Shown: piece by piece, positions 36,699-48,069 of the stretch
Numbering within the stretch: position 1 is the first letter of the stretch
Layout: every line of letters begins with the position of its first letter
Assembly (NCBI RefSeq): GCF_010468565.1
Contig: NZ_WUEG01000003.1
Span: forward strand, 186,001-250,000
Length of the DNA stretch: 64,000 nt
Reading direction: 5' to 3'
Origin: Allomuricauda sp. TY007
GTDB taxonomy: Bacteria > Bacteroidota > Bacteroidia > Flavobacteriales > Flavobacteriaceae
Notes under the pieces: generated by a model
Databases searched by the model: none
Told to the model about the DNA's origin: nothing
What the model saw: the letters and a program-made list of their open reading frames with translations, nothing else
Program-made: the position numbers and the translations under genes

Positions 36699-38240
36699 TT
36701 AGATTTTCTGTAACCAATAACGCATATCCACTTCTTTGGAGATGATATCCTTTACCTCTGAAAGCTTCACACGTTTTTGGTCCATGGTATCCCTATGTCT
36801 AATAGTAACTGTATCGTCTTCCAATGTTTGATGGTCCACCGTAACGCAGAAAGGTGTTCCTGCCGCATCTTGACGGCGGTAACGGCGCCCTACGGCATCT
36901 TTTTCATCATAATCCACATTGAAATCCCATTTGAGTTCATCCACCAATTTTTGGGCAACTTCTGGCAGTCCGTCCCTCTTTAACAATGGCAAAACGGCCA
37001 CTTTGTTGGGTGCGAGCACAGCCGGAATTTTAAGTACGGTACGTGTAGAGCCATTTTCGAGCTCCTCCTCTTGCAATGCATTGGAGAATACGGCCAAGAA
37101 CATACGATCAAGTCCTATAGAGGTTTCCAACACATAAGGGGTATAGCTCTTGTTCTCTTCGTGGTCGAAATATTGAAGTTTCTTGCCTGAGTATTCCTCA
37201 TGCTTACCCAAATCAAAATCGGTACGGGAATGGATTCCCTCCAGTTCTTTGAACCCAAACGGGAACCTAAACTCGATATCTGAAGCTGCATCGGCATAGT
37301 GCGCCAATTTTTCGTGGTCATGGAAACGGTAGTTGTCGGCTCCCATTCCCAAAGAAAGGTGCCATTTCATCCGTTTCTCTTTCCACGCTTCGTACCACTC
37401 CAATTGGGTGCCTGGTTTTATAAAAAATTGCATCTCCATCTGTTCAAATTCCCTCATACGGAAAATAAACTGACGGGCCACAATTTCGTTACGGAAGGCT
37501 TTTCCTGTTTGGGCAATCCCAAACGGAATCTTCATTCGTCCAGTTTTTTGTACGTTCAAAAAGTTGACGAATATACCTTGTGCAGTTTCGGGACGAAGGT
37601 AGAGGTCCATGGCACTATCGGCGGAAGCTCCAAGTTTGGTGCCGAACATGAGGTTGAACTGCTTTACATCAGTCCAATTCTTAGATCCTGAAAGTGGACA
37701 GGCGATTTCCAACTCTTCAATTAAAGCTTTTACATCAGCCAAATCTTCTTTTTCCAAAGACTGACCCATTCTCTTAAGAATGGAATCGGCTTTCTCTTGA
37801 TAACCTAGTACCCTATTATTGGTCGCTAAAAATTGCTCCTTATCAAAGCTATCTCCAAAGCGTTTTTCAGCTTTTTTGACTTCTTTTTCGATTTTGGCTT
37901 CGATTTTGGCTACATAATCCTCGATCAAAACATCGGCACGATACCTTTTTTTGGAATCCTTGTTGTCTATCAATGGGTCATTGAAAGCGTCCACATGGCC
38001 AGAAGCCTTCCAAGTGGTGGGATGCATAAATATGGCGGCATCGATGCCCACAATGTTCTCATTGAGCTGCACCATGGCCTTCCACCAATATTCGCGAATG
38101 TTCTTTTTTAGCTCGGCACCGTTCTGACCATAGTCGTAAACTGCGCTGAGTCCATCATAAATCTCACTGGATTGAAATACATAACCGTACTCCTTTGCGT
38201 GTGAGATAACCTTCTTAAAAATGTCTTCCTGATTTGCCAT
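36699..38240 (-). CDS. glyS: Glycyl-tRNA synthetase (single-chain class II)
   Basis: A 513-residue class II synthetase of the eukaryote/archaea-like alpha2 type. Motif 2 is FRNEIVARQFIFRMREFEQMEMQFF and motif 3 is TSIGLDRMFLAVF. LRPETAQGIFVNF and the C-terminal anticodon-binding domain (KVAVLPLLKRDGL, RYRRQDAAGTPFCVTVD, VTIRHRDTMDQKRV) are clear. It charges tRNA-Gly with glycine. Start and length are normal for the family. Confidence 0.97.
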   Translation of the reverse strand: MANQEDIFKKVISHAKEYGYVFQSSEIYDGLSAVYDYGQNGAELKKNIREYWWKAMVQLNENIVGIDAAIFMHPTTWKASGHVDAFNDPLIDNKDSKKRYRADVLIEDYVAKIEAKIEKEVKKAEKRFGDSFDKEQFLATNNRVLGYQEKADSILKRMGQSLEKEDLADVKALIEELEIACPLSGSKNWTDVKQFNLMFGTKLGASADSAMDLYLRPETAQGIFVNFLNVQKTGRMKIPFGIAQTGKAFRNEIVARQFIFRMREFEQMEMQFFIKPGTQLEWYEAWKEKRMKWHLSLGMGADNYRFHDHEKLAHYADAASDIEFRFPFGFKELEGIHSRTDFDLGKHEEYSGKKLQYFDHEENKSYTPYVLETSIGLDRMFLAVFSNALQEEELENGSTRTVLKIPAVLAPNKVAVLPLLKRDGLPEVAQKLVDELKWDFNVDYDEKDAVGRRYRRQDAAGTPFCVTVDHQTLEDDTVTIRHRDTMDQKRVKLSEVKDIISKEVDMRYWLQKI

Positions 38241-38276
38241 TGGGCAAAAATAGAATTTTACCCAAAAAGAAGTATG

Positions 38277-39173
38277 TTATTTCAGCTGAAATTCAGTGGA
38301 AGCCAACAATCTTTCATCCTCAAAGATATTTAGGGTATAAATTCCCTCTGCCAACGACCCTTCGGGTACGGTAATGGCATCACAAATGCTGATTTCCTTT
38401 CCGGTATACACAATTTCTACCTTTTTGCTGTATGTATTCCCGCTAACCGAAATTGTATTGGCGTTATCCTCGATAATGGCCATATTCGGGTCCAAAAACT
38501 GGAGGTATAGCACTTTTATGTCCCCTTTGGTGTTAGGGTCGCTCAATATGGTAACGCATCCTCTCAATTTTTCGATCACAGATGCCTTATTGGTTTTTAT
38601 GGGTCTGCCCGCCCTTAACCTAAAACCACTGCCTTCAGCATCTTGTAGCTTTAAATAGCTTTTAATTTTGAGTTCCTTGGCAAGTTCCTTATTGGTCTCG
38701 CGAAGCAAAGATTCTGTTTGTTGCATATTGCTGGCCCTGCCCCTTAGTTCTTCCAACTGCTTTAAGGTTTCATTATACTTACTGGCCAGTAAACTATTAT
38801 TGTACCTAAGAAAGTTGTTTTTGAGCTTCAGGCTGTCAAAACGTAACTCCAATTTACGAAGTTCCTTTCTGGTTTCCTTTAATTTGGTAATGCTGAAGTT
38901 TAATCTGCCGACGGAGTCCAAAAGTTGTTGCACCCTAAAACGGGAGGTTTGCAACTCGATTTCGTTTACCTCATTTAATCCCGATAAACGGTCAACCTCT
39001 GCCCTCATCAATGTTAAATCCTTTACCAAAAGTGATTTTTCCTCCTCCAAATAAATCATTTGGTTTTTGGATTGTGCATAGCTGTAATAAAAGGCAATAA
39101 GAATCCCCACAATTACCGCGGCCATGGCAGCAAAAATAATTTTGTAGTTGAAATTGTTATCTTGGGAGTTCAT
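38277..39173 (-). CDS. Membrane-anchored coiled-coil protein, unknown
   Basis: A 298-residue protein I cannot place in a named family. After 10 residues comes a single membrane helix (IIFAAMAAVIVGILIAFYY) and then about 130 residues of Leu/Glu/Lys-rich coiled coil (residues 40-165). The C-terminal domain of about 120 residues is beta-rich (GFRLRAGRPIKTNKASVIEK, LRGCVTILSDPNTKGDIKVLYLQ) with two Cys. The topology points to a periplasmic C-terminal domain on a rod. It lies 36 bp after glyS reversed and is divergent from comF. Confidence 0.7.
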   Translation of the reverse strand: MNSQDNNFNYKIIFAAMAAVIVGILIAFYYSYAQSKNQMIYLEEEKSLLVKDLTLMRAEVDRLSGLNEVNEIELQTSRFRVQQLLDSVGRLNFSITKLKETRKELRKLELRFDSLKLKNNFLRYNNSLLASKYNETLKQLEELRGRASNMQQTESLLRETNKELAKELKIKSYLKLQDAEGSGFRLRAGRPIKTNKASVIEKLRGCVTILSDPNTKGDIKVLYLQFLDPNMAIIEDNANTISVSGNTYSKKVEIVYTGKEISICDAITVPEGSLAEGIYTLNIFEDERLLASTEFQLK

Positions 39174-39207
39174 GGGGTTGACAGACTACTCTAAAAATGT
39201 ATAAGAT

Positions 39208-39918
39208 TTGACACCAAAAAGGTTGGCTAAGATAATAAACGAGATTAACAACATCCTATTGCCAAGGGTATGTTTTGGATGTAATGCCCAATTATTTAGG
39301 GAAGAGCGTATTCTGTGTGCAGTTTGTCGGCATGATGTGCCACTCACCGATTATAACTTCCTGGAAGAAAATGCGGTGGACCGTATATTTTATGGTAGAA
39401 TTCCCATAAAAAAAGCTGCCTCGTTCGTTTTTTTCTCCAAAAATGGCCTGATAAAAAATTTATTGCACTGGCTCAAATACAAAAACCAAGAACAAATTGG
39501 AGGCTTTTTTGGAGATTGGTGCGGTGCCCAATTAAAAGAAAGTGGTGAACTCGGCCATATTGATGCAGTAGTCCCAGTTCCTTTACACCCAAAAAAATTA
39601 AAAAAACGGGGCTATAATCAAGTAGCTTTATTTGCGCGTACAATTGCGGAAAATTTAGGTGCTGAGTATTGTGATGATTGGTTGATAAAAGTGAAGAACA
39701 TAAAAACCCAGACCAAAAAAGGCCGACAAAGTCGCTGGGAGAGCTCCAAAGATGCATTTGACCTCAATGCATCAAACAGCGGAAAATTTAAGCATGTGCT
39801 TTTGGTGGACGATGTCATCACTACCGGGGCAACCATTGAATCGTGTGCACAAACACTTCTCCAACAAAAAAACATAGAGGTTTCTGTATTGAGTATGGCC
39901 ATGGTGCCAGAGGGTTAA
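39208..39918 (+). CDS. ComF-family phosphoribosyltransferase-like protein
   Basis: A 236-residue ComF/GntX-type protein. The N-terminal zinc-ribbon cysteines are in CFGCNAQL and CAVCRHD. The PRTase-like core shows LLHWLKYKNQEQIGGFFG, DAVVPVPLHPKKLKKRGYNQ and the PRPP loop HVLLVDDVITTGAT at about residues 194-207. ComF proteins act in DNA uptake by competence systems. The start is a TTG; no ATG is in frame between the upstream stop (39202-39204) and the first zinc cysteine. Confidence 0.9.
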   Translation: MTPKRLAKIINEINNILLPRVCFGCNAQLFREERILCAVCRHDVPLTDYNFLEENAVDRIFYGRIPIKKAASFVFFSKNGLIKNLLHWLKYKNQEQIGGFFGDWCGAQLKESGELGHIDAVVPVPLHPKKLKKRGYNQVALFARTIAENLGAEYCDDWLIKVKNIKTQTKKGRQSRWESSKDAFDLNASNSGKFKHVLLVDDVITTGATIESCAQTLLQQKNIEVSVLSMAMVPEG

Positions 39919-39983
39919 ATTTTATTAATGCGTTGTCCCATTTTTCAAATTAGTTGTTTCTTTGTCCCTCATTGGTTTTAGGC

Positions 39984-41603
39984 ATGGTGTATTTTAAAAA
40001 ATTGTTGGGATTTCTTTTTTTCGCCTTTATGGCCCTTGCTATGTGGCAATGTGCCAAACGAGGTTCCCCAAGCGGCGGCCCAAAGGATATTACACCCCCA
40101 AAACTGGTACGTAGCGAACCAGAAAACTTCACCATTAATTTCAAAGCAAAGAAAATACGGCTCTATTTTGATGAGCTGATCAAGTTGGAGGACGTACAGA
40201 ACCAATTGGTGGTTTCCCCACCGTTTAAAAACCCCGCCACTATAACTCCAATGGGAGCTCCAAGCAAGTATATTGAGGTTGTTATAAAAGACACGCTTAG
40301 AGAAAACACTACCTACACCATAAATTTTGGGCAAAGTATTGTGGATAACAATGAGGGGAATCCCAATAGCTTTTTGAGCTACGTATTCTCTACTGGAGAT
40401 TATTTGGACTCCCTATCCTTATCCGGTGCTGTAAAAGATGCCGTTAACAGAAAAGCGGACGAGTTTATTAGCGTAATGCTTTACGAAATGGACAGTACCT
40501 ATACTGATTCCACCATTTACAAGAACCCACCGTTGTATATTACAAACACAGGCGATAGCGTTCCCTTTTTTGAATTGAGGAACCTAAAAGGTGGTAAATA
40601 TGCCTTGTTTGGCTTAAAGGATGTGAACAAGAACAACATGTTCGATCAAGGGCAAGATAAAATCGGTTTTATAGCCGACACGATTACAATTCCGACGGAT
40701 TCCATTTACTTATTAAATATATTTAGGGAGCAGCCAAATTATAAGCCTTCGGTACCAAGTTTGGTAGCCAATAACAAAATTATATTCGGGTATCAGGGGG
40801 ATTACAGGGATATGGTCATTGAATCCCAGACATTGTTGCCCGACTCGGTTAAAACCAAAATATTGAAAGAAAGGGACAAGGACACCCTAAATTATTGGAT
40901 GACCCCAACCGATTTGGATTCCATTATATTCACGGTCAGGAATGATAAAGTTCAGATTATCGACACTTTTACAGTAAAAATGCGGGATTTGCCCATGGAT
41001 TCTTTAAAATTGTCTACTTCTGTTAGCGGAAAATTTAATTTTGAGGATACCTTCAGTATTTTGGCCAATACGCCTATTGCAACATTGGACACCAACCATA
41101 TTTCGCTAAAAGTCAGTGATTCCATTCCCGCATCGTACTCCTATGCGTTGGACAGTTTGAACAACAAAATTGATTTTGATTTTGAGGTGGAGCCGAACCA
41201 GAAATATACTTTTTCGTTTTTGCCTGGGGCCATTACCGATCTCTTTGGAATTCAGAACGATACGTTGGCCTACAATTTATCTACAGGCAGTTATGCTGAT
41301 TATGGCAATCTAAAAATGATTTTGGGAGGCGATGTCACCTATCCTGTAATCGTGCAGTTGACCAACGAAAAAGGAGAAGTACAGCGAGAGATTATTGCTG
41401 CTGAGCCACAATTCTTCGAATTCAACCATTTGAATCCGGGCAACTATGTAGCCCGCGTTATATTGGATAAAAACGGAAACGGTAAGTTGGATACTGGTAG
41501 CTTTCTTGAAAAAAGACAGCCCGAAGAAATAAGTTATTATCCCGGCGTTATTGAGATCAGGGCCAACTGGGAAAAGGAAGAAACCTTTATCCTATCAAAT
41601 TAA
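39984..41603 (+). CDS. Ig-like (Big_5) domain lipoprotein
   Basis: A 539-residue lipoprotein with a signal peptide ending at a lipobox Cys (LAMWQCAKRG, about residue 22). The next block, GSPSGGPKDITPPKLVRSEPENF, leads into a Big_5 Ig-like domain (INFKAKKIRLYFDELIKLEDV, YTINFGQSIVDNNEGN). The end, NPGNYVARVILDKNGNGKLDTG, is typical of a widespread Bacteroidota surface or periplasmic lipoprotein of unknown function. The frame starts earlier, but the ATG at 39984 begins the signal peptide. Its 3' end overlaps the convergent amidase gene by 17 bp. Confidence 0.8.
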   Translation: MVYFKKLLGFLFFAFMALAMWQCAKRGSPSGGPKDITPPKLVRSEPENFTINFKAKKIRLYFDELIKLEDVQNQLVVSPPFKNPATITPMGAPSKYIEVVIKDTLRENTTYTINFGQSIVDNNEGNPNSFLSYVFSTGDYLDSLSLSGAVKDAVNRKADEFISVMLYEMDSTYTDSTIYKNPPLYITNTGDSVPFFELRNLKGGKYALFGLKDVNKNNMFDQGQDKIGFIADTITIPTDSIYLLNIFREQPNYKPSVPSLVANNKIIFGYQGDYRDMVIESQTLLPDSVKTKILKERDKDTLNYWMTPTDLDSIIFTVRNDKVQIIDTFTVKMRDLPMDSLKLSTSVSGKFNFEDTFSILANTPIATLDTNHISLKVSDSIPASYSYALDSLNNKIDFDFEVEPNQKYTFSFLPGAITDLFGIQNDTLAYNLSTGSYADYGNLKMILGGDVTYPVIVQLTNEKGEVQREIIAAEPQFFEFNHLNPGNYVARVILDKNGNGKLDTGSFLEKRQPEEISYYPGVIEIRANWEKEETFILSN

Positions 41604-42363
41604 AACTATCTCGATCTTCCAAGAACCTTAATTTTTTTCTTGTGGTTAGTATGTGTTCTTTATCCAATGTAGCATATAATATCTCTTCTTCTTCAGAATA
41701 GGCCAAAGGTTCCCCGAGCACATCATATACGGCGGAATGTCCATTGTATTCAAAATCCACTCCATCCGTTCCTATACGGTTAACACCAATACAATAGGCC
41801 ATGTTTTCAATGGCTCTAGCTTTTAACAATGTGTCCCAAGCGTTAATCCTTTTCTTGGGCCAATTGGCCACATAAATCAATACATCGTAATCTTCGGTAT
41901 TTCTGGACCAAACGGGAAACCGAAGATCATAACAGATCATGGGGCAAATTTCGAATCCTTTATATTCGAAAATGAGCTTTTTGTTGCCTGCTTTGTACAC
42001 TTTATCCTCACCGGCCAATGTGAACGTGTGCTTTTTATCATAAACCTCAAGTACGCCCTCTGGTGAAACAAAAAACAACCGGTTGAAGAAATTTCCATTT
42101 TCCTGAAAAACAATGCTGCCAATAAGTGCCTTATTTTTTGATTTGGCCACACTTTGCATCCATTCCACCGTTTTATTTCCTTCAAAAGCATCAATGCTTT
42201 GTGGGTCCATCGTAAAACCGGTCGTGAACATTTCTGGCAGTACGATCAAATCCACATAATCGGGAATGGTATCAATCTTTTCCTCGAACATTTTCCTGTT
42301 TTTTGCTGGGTCTTCCCAGTATAAATTGGACTGAATTAAGGCAATGTTCAAAGTTGTAGACAT
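41587..42363 (-). CDS. Carbon-nitrogen hydrolase, omega-amidase (YafV/Nit2)-like
   Basis: A 258-residue nitrilase-superfamily amidase with the full triad: E44 in VLPEMFTTGF, K111 in YDKKHTFT and C144 in CPMICYDLRFP. The ending LRFLEDRDSF and the overall length fit omega-amidases, which remove ammonia from 2-oxoglutaramate or 2-oxosuccinamate formed in transamination. Its ATG directly adjoins the stop of the ankyrin gene, so the two are coupled. Confidence 0.9.
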   Translation of the reverse strand: MSTTLNIALIQSNLYWEDPAKNRKMFEEKIDTIPDYVDLIVLPEMFTTGFTMDPQSIDAFEGNKTVEWMQSVAKSKNKALIGSIVFQENGNFFNRLFFVSPEGVLEVYDKKHTFTLAGEDKVYKAGNKKLIFEYKGFEICPMICYDLRFPVWSRNTEDYDVLIYVANWPKKRINAWDTLLKARAIENMAYCIGVNRIGTDGVDFEYNGHSAVYDVLGEPLAYSEEEEILYATLDKEHILTTRKKLRFLEDRDSFNLIG

Positions 42364-42840
42364 CTAGTATTTTTTTAAAATTTCTTCCATTTCGCTATTT
42401 CCTTGTTCCAAAACAAGGTCCATAGCTGTTTTCCCCTTGGCGTCTTTTACGGTGGTATTTGCCCCATGCTTTAAAAGAAGTTCTGCTATACTTTTGCGGT
42501 TAAATGTTACGGCATAAATAAGGCAAGTTGCCCCCATAGCGTTTTTTTGGCTGATGTTAGCTCCAGCTTTTATTAATTTTTCGGCAATGCTTGTAAACCC
42601 TTTGAAACATACACCCATAAGAGCTGAATTTCCAGAACTGTCCAAAGCATTCACTTGGGTACCTTTATCCAACAAAAAATCAACTATGTCCTCGTGCCCA
42701 TAATAAGCGGCCAATATAAGTGGTGTAGAGCCTCTTTGATCTTTAGCTTCCAAAAAATCAGGTTTCTTCCGTATCAGGTTCTGTACGGCTTCTAAATTAC
42801 CGTTTCGTATTTGGTTAAAGAGTTCTTCCTTGTTGTTCAT
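42364..42840 (-). CDS. Ankyrin-repeat protein downstream of katG
   Basis: A 158-residue protein of four ankyrin repeats (GSTPLILAAYYGHEDIVDFLL, GNSALMGVCFKGFTSIAEKLI, GATCLIYAVTFNRKSIAELLL, GKTAMDLVLEQGNSEMEEIL) and no signal peptide. In Pseudomonas an ankyrin protein, AnkB, is encoded beside catalase KatB and supports its activity. This gene lies 100 bp behind katG on the same strand, though a terminator sits between them. A role in peroxide defence is therefore an inference from position. Confidence 0.85.
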   Translation of the reverse strand: MNNKEELFNQIRNGNLEAVQNLIRKKPDFLEAKDQRGSTPLILAAYYGHEDIVDFLLDKGTQVNALDSSGNSALMGVCFKGFTSIAEKLIKAGANISQKNAMGATCLIYAVTFNRKSIAELLLKHGANTTVKDAKGKTAMDLVLEQGNSEMEEILKKY

Positions 42841-42858
42841 TGTTATGCAGAAAGTTAT

Positions 42859-42897
42859 AAAAAACTGCCATAACCTTTTTAGCTACGGCAGTTTTTG
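42859..42897 (-). terminator. Rho-independent terminator after katG
   Basis: AAAAACTGCC ... GGCAGTTTTT with a 17-base inner part; on the minus strand the stem is followed by six T. It separates katG from the ankyrin gene, so the latter would be expressed by read-through or from its own promoter. Confidence 0.85.
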
Positions 42898-42940
42898 TTG
42901 GTACTGATTTTCTTTTTCTATTATTTGTTTCGGATGGGGT

Positions 42941-45196
<2,256 letters not shown>

Positions 45197-45446
45197 TTAC
45201 TGACACATAAAAATACAAAAACAGCAATCAAAAGAATAGATGATTAATATTAAAATACTATTATAACATAATCTTAATCTATTTAACTGTTCTGTGGTTT
45301 GCTTTCAATTGCTGTGACTTTTTTTCAAAAGATATAAAGCATTCAAATAATACTTTTGAAATTATTTTTCGTTCTATTTAATTCCTATTAATTTTAATAC
45401 ATTATGAACCAATAATTTACAACAAAATCAATAAATACCACAACTC

Positions 45447-46061
45447 ATGAAAAAATTAATCCTTCCTTTAGTTGCCCTAGTGCTTTTAAGTTTTTCCAAG
45501 GACTCCAGCACAAAGCTTAGTACAGAAGACCGAAAAATGATGATCAAACATTTAACGGAAACAAGAGAACATATGAATAAGGTATTGGATGGTCTTACCT
45601 ATGTACAGTTCCACTATAAACCAGACCCAACATCATGGTCCATTGCCGAATGTGTGGAACACCTTGCCTTGACCGAAAAGATGTTTGTCCAAACAGTACA
45701 CAAAAGTGTTAAAGAGGGTCCAAACCCAGCACTTAAGGATTCTTTAGTTTTTAAAGACGAACAAATTATGCCCATGGTGGCGGACAGGAGCCAAAAGGTG
45801 AAGACCTCCAAACCGTTCGAACCAAGTGGAAAATTTGGTTCTGCTGAGGAGACTTTGGAAGCATTGCTTTCTACCAGAAGCGAACTTATGGAATATGTTA
45901 AAACAACGAACGACGATTTGAGAAACCGTTACAATAGCGATCTGCCTTTTGGTACTATAGATGGTGTACAGCTTATTGTTTTTATTGCTGGGCATATGGA
46001 AAGGCACGTACTTCAAATGGAAGAGGTGATGAAAGACGAAGATTTTCCAAAAATAGAGTAA
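45447..46061 (+). CDS. Secreted DinB-superfamily protein
   Basis: A 204-residue protein with a signal peptide (MKKLILPLVALVLLSFSK) and a four-helix DinB-like fold: DRKMMIKHLTETREHMNKVL, SWSIAECVEHLALTEKMF, MEYVKTTNDDLRN and GVQLIVFIAGHMERHVLQMEEVM. The three His of the metal site are recognisable (H in AECVEHL, GHMERH). DinB_2 proteins include thiol-dependent transferases; secreted members have no known role. It is divergent from katG and may be stress related. Confidence 0.8.
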   Translation: MKKLILPLVALVLLSFSKDSSTKLSTEDRKMMIKHLTETREHMNKVLDGLTYVQFHYKPDPTSWSIAECVEHLALTEKMFVQTVHKSVKEGPNPALKDSLVFKDEQIMPMVADRSQKVKTSKPFEPSGKFGSAEETLEALLSTRSELMEYVKTTNDDLRNRYNSDLPFGTIDGVQLIVFIAGHMERHVLQMEEVMKDEDFPKIE

Positions 46062-46158
46062 CAAGTTATATACTTTTCTTAACATTAATTGGCAAACCCT
46101 TTCCAAAATGGAAGGGGTTCTTCATTTAATTTTGAATGAACTTAAAAACAGAAACACT

Positions 46159-46689
46159 ATGAAACCGATTAAAACCTTTGCTTTGGCAACCTTTCTTTTG
46201 GTCACTACCATTGCCATAGCACAAAATAAAAAGGACAAGAAAATAATGAAGGACGCCCAAAAGGCCAAAACCACCCTTTTGGAAACAAGTCCAAGTTTGG
46301 AGCGCTTTTTTGACAATTCTGCCGGATATGTCATTTTTCCCAATGTTGGGAAAGGTGGTTTTATTATAGGTGGTGCATCGGGCAATGGGGTAGTTTATGA
46401 AAATGGAGATGCCGTAGGCATGGCCGACCTTAAAAAGTTGAATATTGGCCTACAAGCTGGCGGACAGGCCATTATTGAGGTTATTTTCTTTGAAACAGAT
46501 GTAGACCTGCAACGATTTAAAACCGAAAAGTTCCAGTTTGCCGCTGAAACTTCTGCTGTTGCCCTAAAGTCCGGTATTGCCTTTAATGCAAAATACAAAG
46601 ATGGGGTGGCCGTTTTTGCCCTGCCCAAAGCAGGATTGATGGCAGATGCATCGGTAGGTGGACAAAAATTTAGTTATAAGGCTTTTTAA
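46159..46689 (+). CDS. SYLF-domain (YSC84-type) lipid-binding secreted protein
   Basis: A 176-residue protein with a signal peptide cut near AIAQN. The SYLF/Ysc84 domain covers the rest: LLETSPSLERFFDNSAGYVIFPNVGKGGFIIGGASGNGVVYENG, then GLQAGGQAIIEVIFFET and the alanine-rich end. The fold binds phosphoinositides in eukaryotes; bacterial secreted forms are undefined. The ATG at 46159 is chosen because it begins the signal peptide; the frame is open to 46108. It follows the DinB gene by 97 bp and converges on the lamin-tail lipoprotein. Confidence 0.85.
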   Translation: MKPIKTFALATFLLVTTIAIAQNKKDKKIMKDAQKAKTTLLETSPSLERFFDNSAGYVIFPNVGKGGFIIGGASGNGVVYENGDAVGMADLKKLNIGLQAGGQAIIEVIFFETDVDLQRFKTEKFQFAAETSAVALKSGIAFNAKYKDGVAVFALPKAGLMADASVGGQKFSYKAF

Positions 46690-46693
46690 AAGT

Positions 46694-48058
46694 TTAATCC
46701 CTAACCCCTGGGGTAAAATCCTCGGGGGCTTTTTGGGGTAAATCTGTGGTGCCAGCTTCGCCCGAATCGTTAAAAATGGTCCACTCACCAAAAGTGAAAG
46801 TTGGATTGCCTTCCAAAATATCCGGGTTACGAATCGCTCTTCCATCTTCAAATTCGTGATTGGTTCCCGAACCATCTTCCCCTATTACACCAAACACATC
46901 TATTACTTTTCCGAAAGGGTCTACCAGTTCCAGATTATCATCGCCATTGGAATCTGCAGGGCTGTTGGTCGACACACCTAAATCGGGGGCAAATCCGTAT
47001 ACCAGCTCAAACTCCTCTGCTTTTGGTGAAATGACCAAAGTGCTCTCAGCACCAATAACCAAACCAGATAAATCGATAGTGGAGCTTACTTCTGTATTAT
47101 CATTGGTATACCTTCGGAGAGTCCATAAGTTCAAATCCAACGGTTCGGAAGCTGAATTGTAGAGTTCCACAAACCGGGCGCTGGAATTGTTGTCCGGGTC
47201 GGCCAATTCGGAAATAAAAATTTGATTGGATGTGAACTCGGTGATAACCTCTGGGCAACGCTCTTCGGTAAAGTTTACATCTTGCAAGGTTCTAATTATA
47301 AGTTGTGGAGTTTTACCGTCTTTGGTCAAAATCGCGGTAATCGTACCGTTTTCTTCAGGCAATGGTTCGGCTTGGAAATCGGCATAGCCACTGTTTATAA
47401 GTGTAATCTTGTTTTCTTCACAATCCATTAGTGTTCTTTGGGTTTCTTCTTGGGCTACAGCATAGGTTTGGTTCAAAATTTCTTCAGCAAATTCAATATT
47501 TTCCAATTGCACCAATATGTTTGATGGCAAACTGTCCAATTCTGTGATGGTTGCACTCACTGGTTCTGGAACGCCCTCGCCATCACAAGAAACCAAAAGA
47601 TGCTCGAAAACTTTTCCCTTGGGCAATCTGCCTATCGAAAGATTTCCGAAAGATGAGAAAACACTGCCAATTCGAATATTGCTTCCTTTTTTGCCTATAT
47701 AAAGGTCTTTCAATTTTACCAAGACTTTGCTGCCTACTGGAAATTGTAAATTCGATTCCCTCAAATCCATTTCCAGTTGAATTCCTTTTGATGGATTGCT
47801 CAATGCATCTTGCAGGTAAAGCACACCAAAAAAATTCCCCGCTCGGTCGGATGAGATTGCGTAGCCTTCCAAGACCAGATTTTCATGAATCTGTATTACA
47901 CCATCTTGAACCAATGAATCCAACTCTGCAAAAGTTATATTGGCCAAAATATCGGCTGTACAACTCCCCTCAATTTCATCAAACTCTCTGCCATCAACAC
48001 AACATAAAAGCGTCATCAAAGTGATGGTTCCAAATATTTTATAAAATAAATTTTTCAT
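46694..48058 (-). CDS. DUF5689 / lamin-tail-domain lipoprotein
   Basis: A 454-residue secreted lipoprotein (lipobox TLLCCVDG). Residues about 35-250 are DUF5689, an OB-fold-containing domain (ISSDRAGNFFGVLYLQDA, GSKVLVKLKDLYIGKKGSNIRIG). Residues about 280-430 are a lamin-tail domain (FISELADPDNNSSARFVELYN, LNLWTLRRYTND, LVISPKAEEF). Lamin-tail domains often accompany secreted nucleases and phosphatases. The ATG at 48056-48058 begins the signal peptide. It follows the TonB receptor by 11 bp and faces an EEP enzyme gene beyond it. Probably a cell-surface partner of that receptor. Confidence 0.8.
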   Translation of the reverse strand: MKNLFYKIFGTITLMTLLCCVDGREFDEIEGSCTADILANITFAELDSLVQDGVIQIHENLVLEGYAISSDRAGNFFGVLYLQDALSNPSKGIQLEMDLRESNLQFPVGSKVLVKLKDLYIGKKGSNIRIGSVFSSFGNLSIGRLPKGKVFEHLLVSCDGEGVPEPVSATITELDSLPSNILVQLENIEFAEEILNQTYAVAQEETQRTLMDCEENKITLINSGYADFQAEPLPEENGTITAILTKDGKTPQLIIRTLQDVNFTEERCPEVITEFTSNQIFISELADPDNNSSARFVELYNSASEPLDLNLWTLRRYTNDNTEVSSTIDLSGLVIGAESTLVISPKAEEFELVYGFAPDLGVSTNSPADSNGDDNLELVDPFGKVIDVFGVIGEDGSGTNHEFEDGRAIRNPDILEGNPTFTFGEWTIFNDSGEAGTTDLPQKAPEDFTPGVRD

Positions 48059-48069
48059 AAGTAGTGTGA

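Noticed and set aside
46700..46716. ACCCCTGGGGT palindrome as a terminator for the convergent genes
   Set aside because: It lies inside the 3' coding end of the lamin-tail gene, is short, and has no T run on either side.
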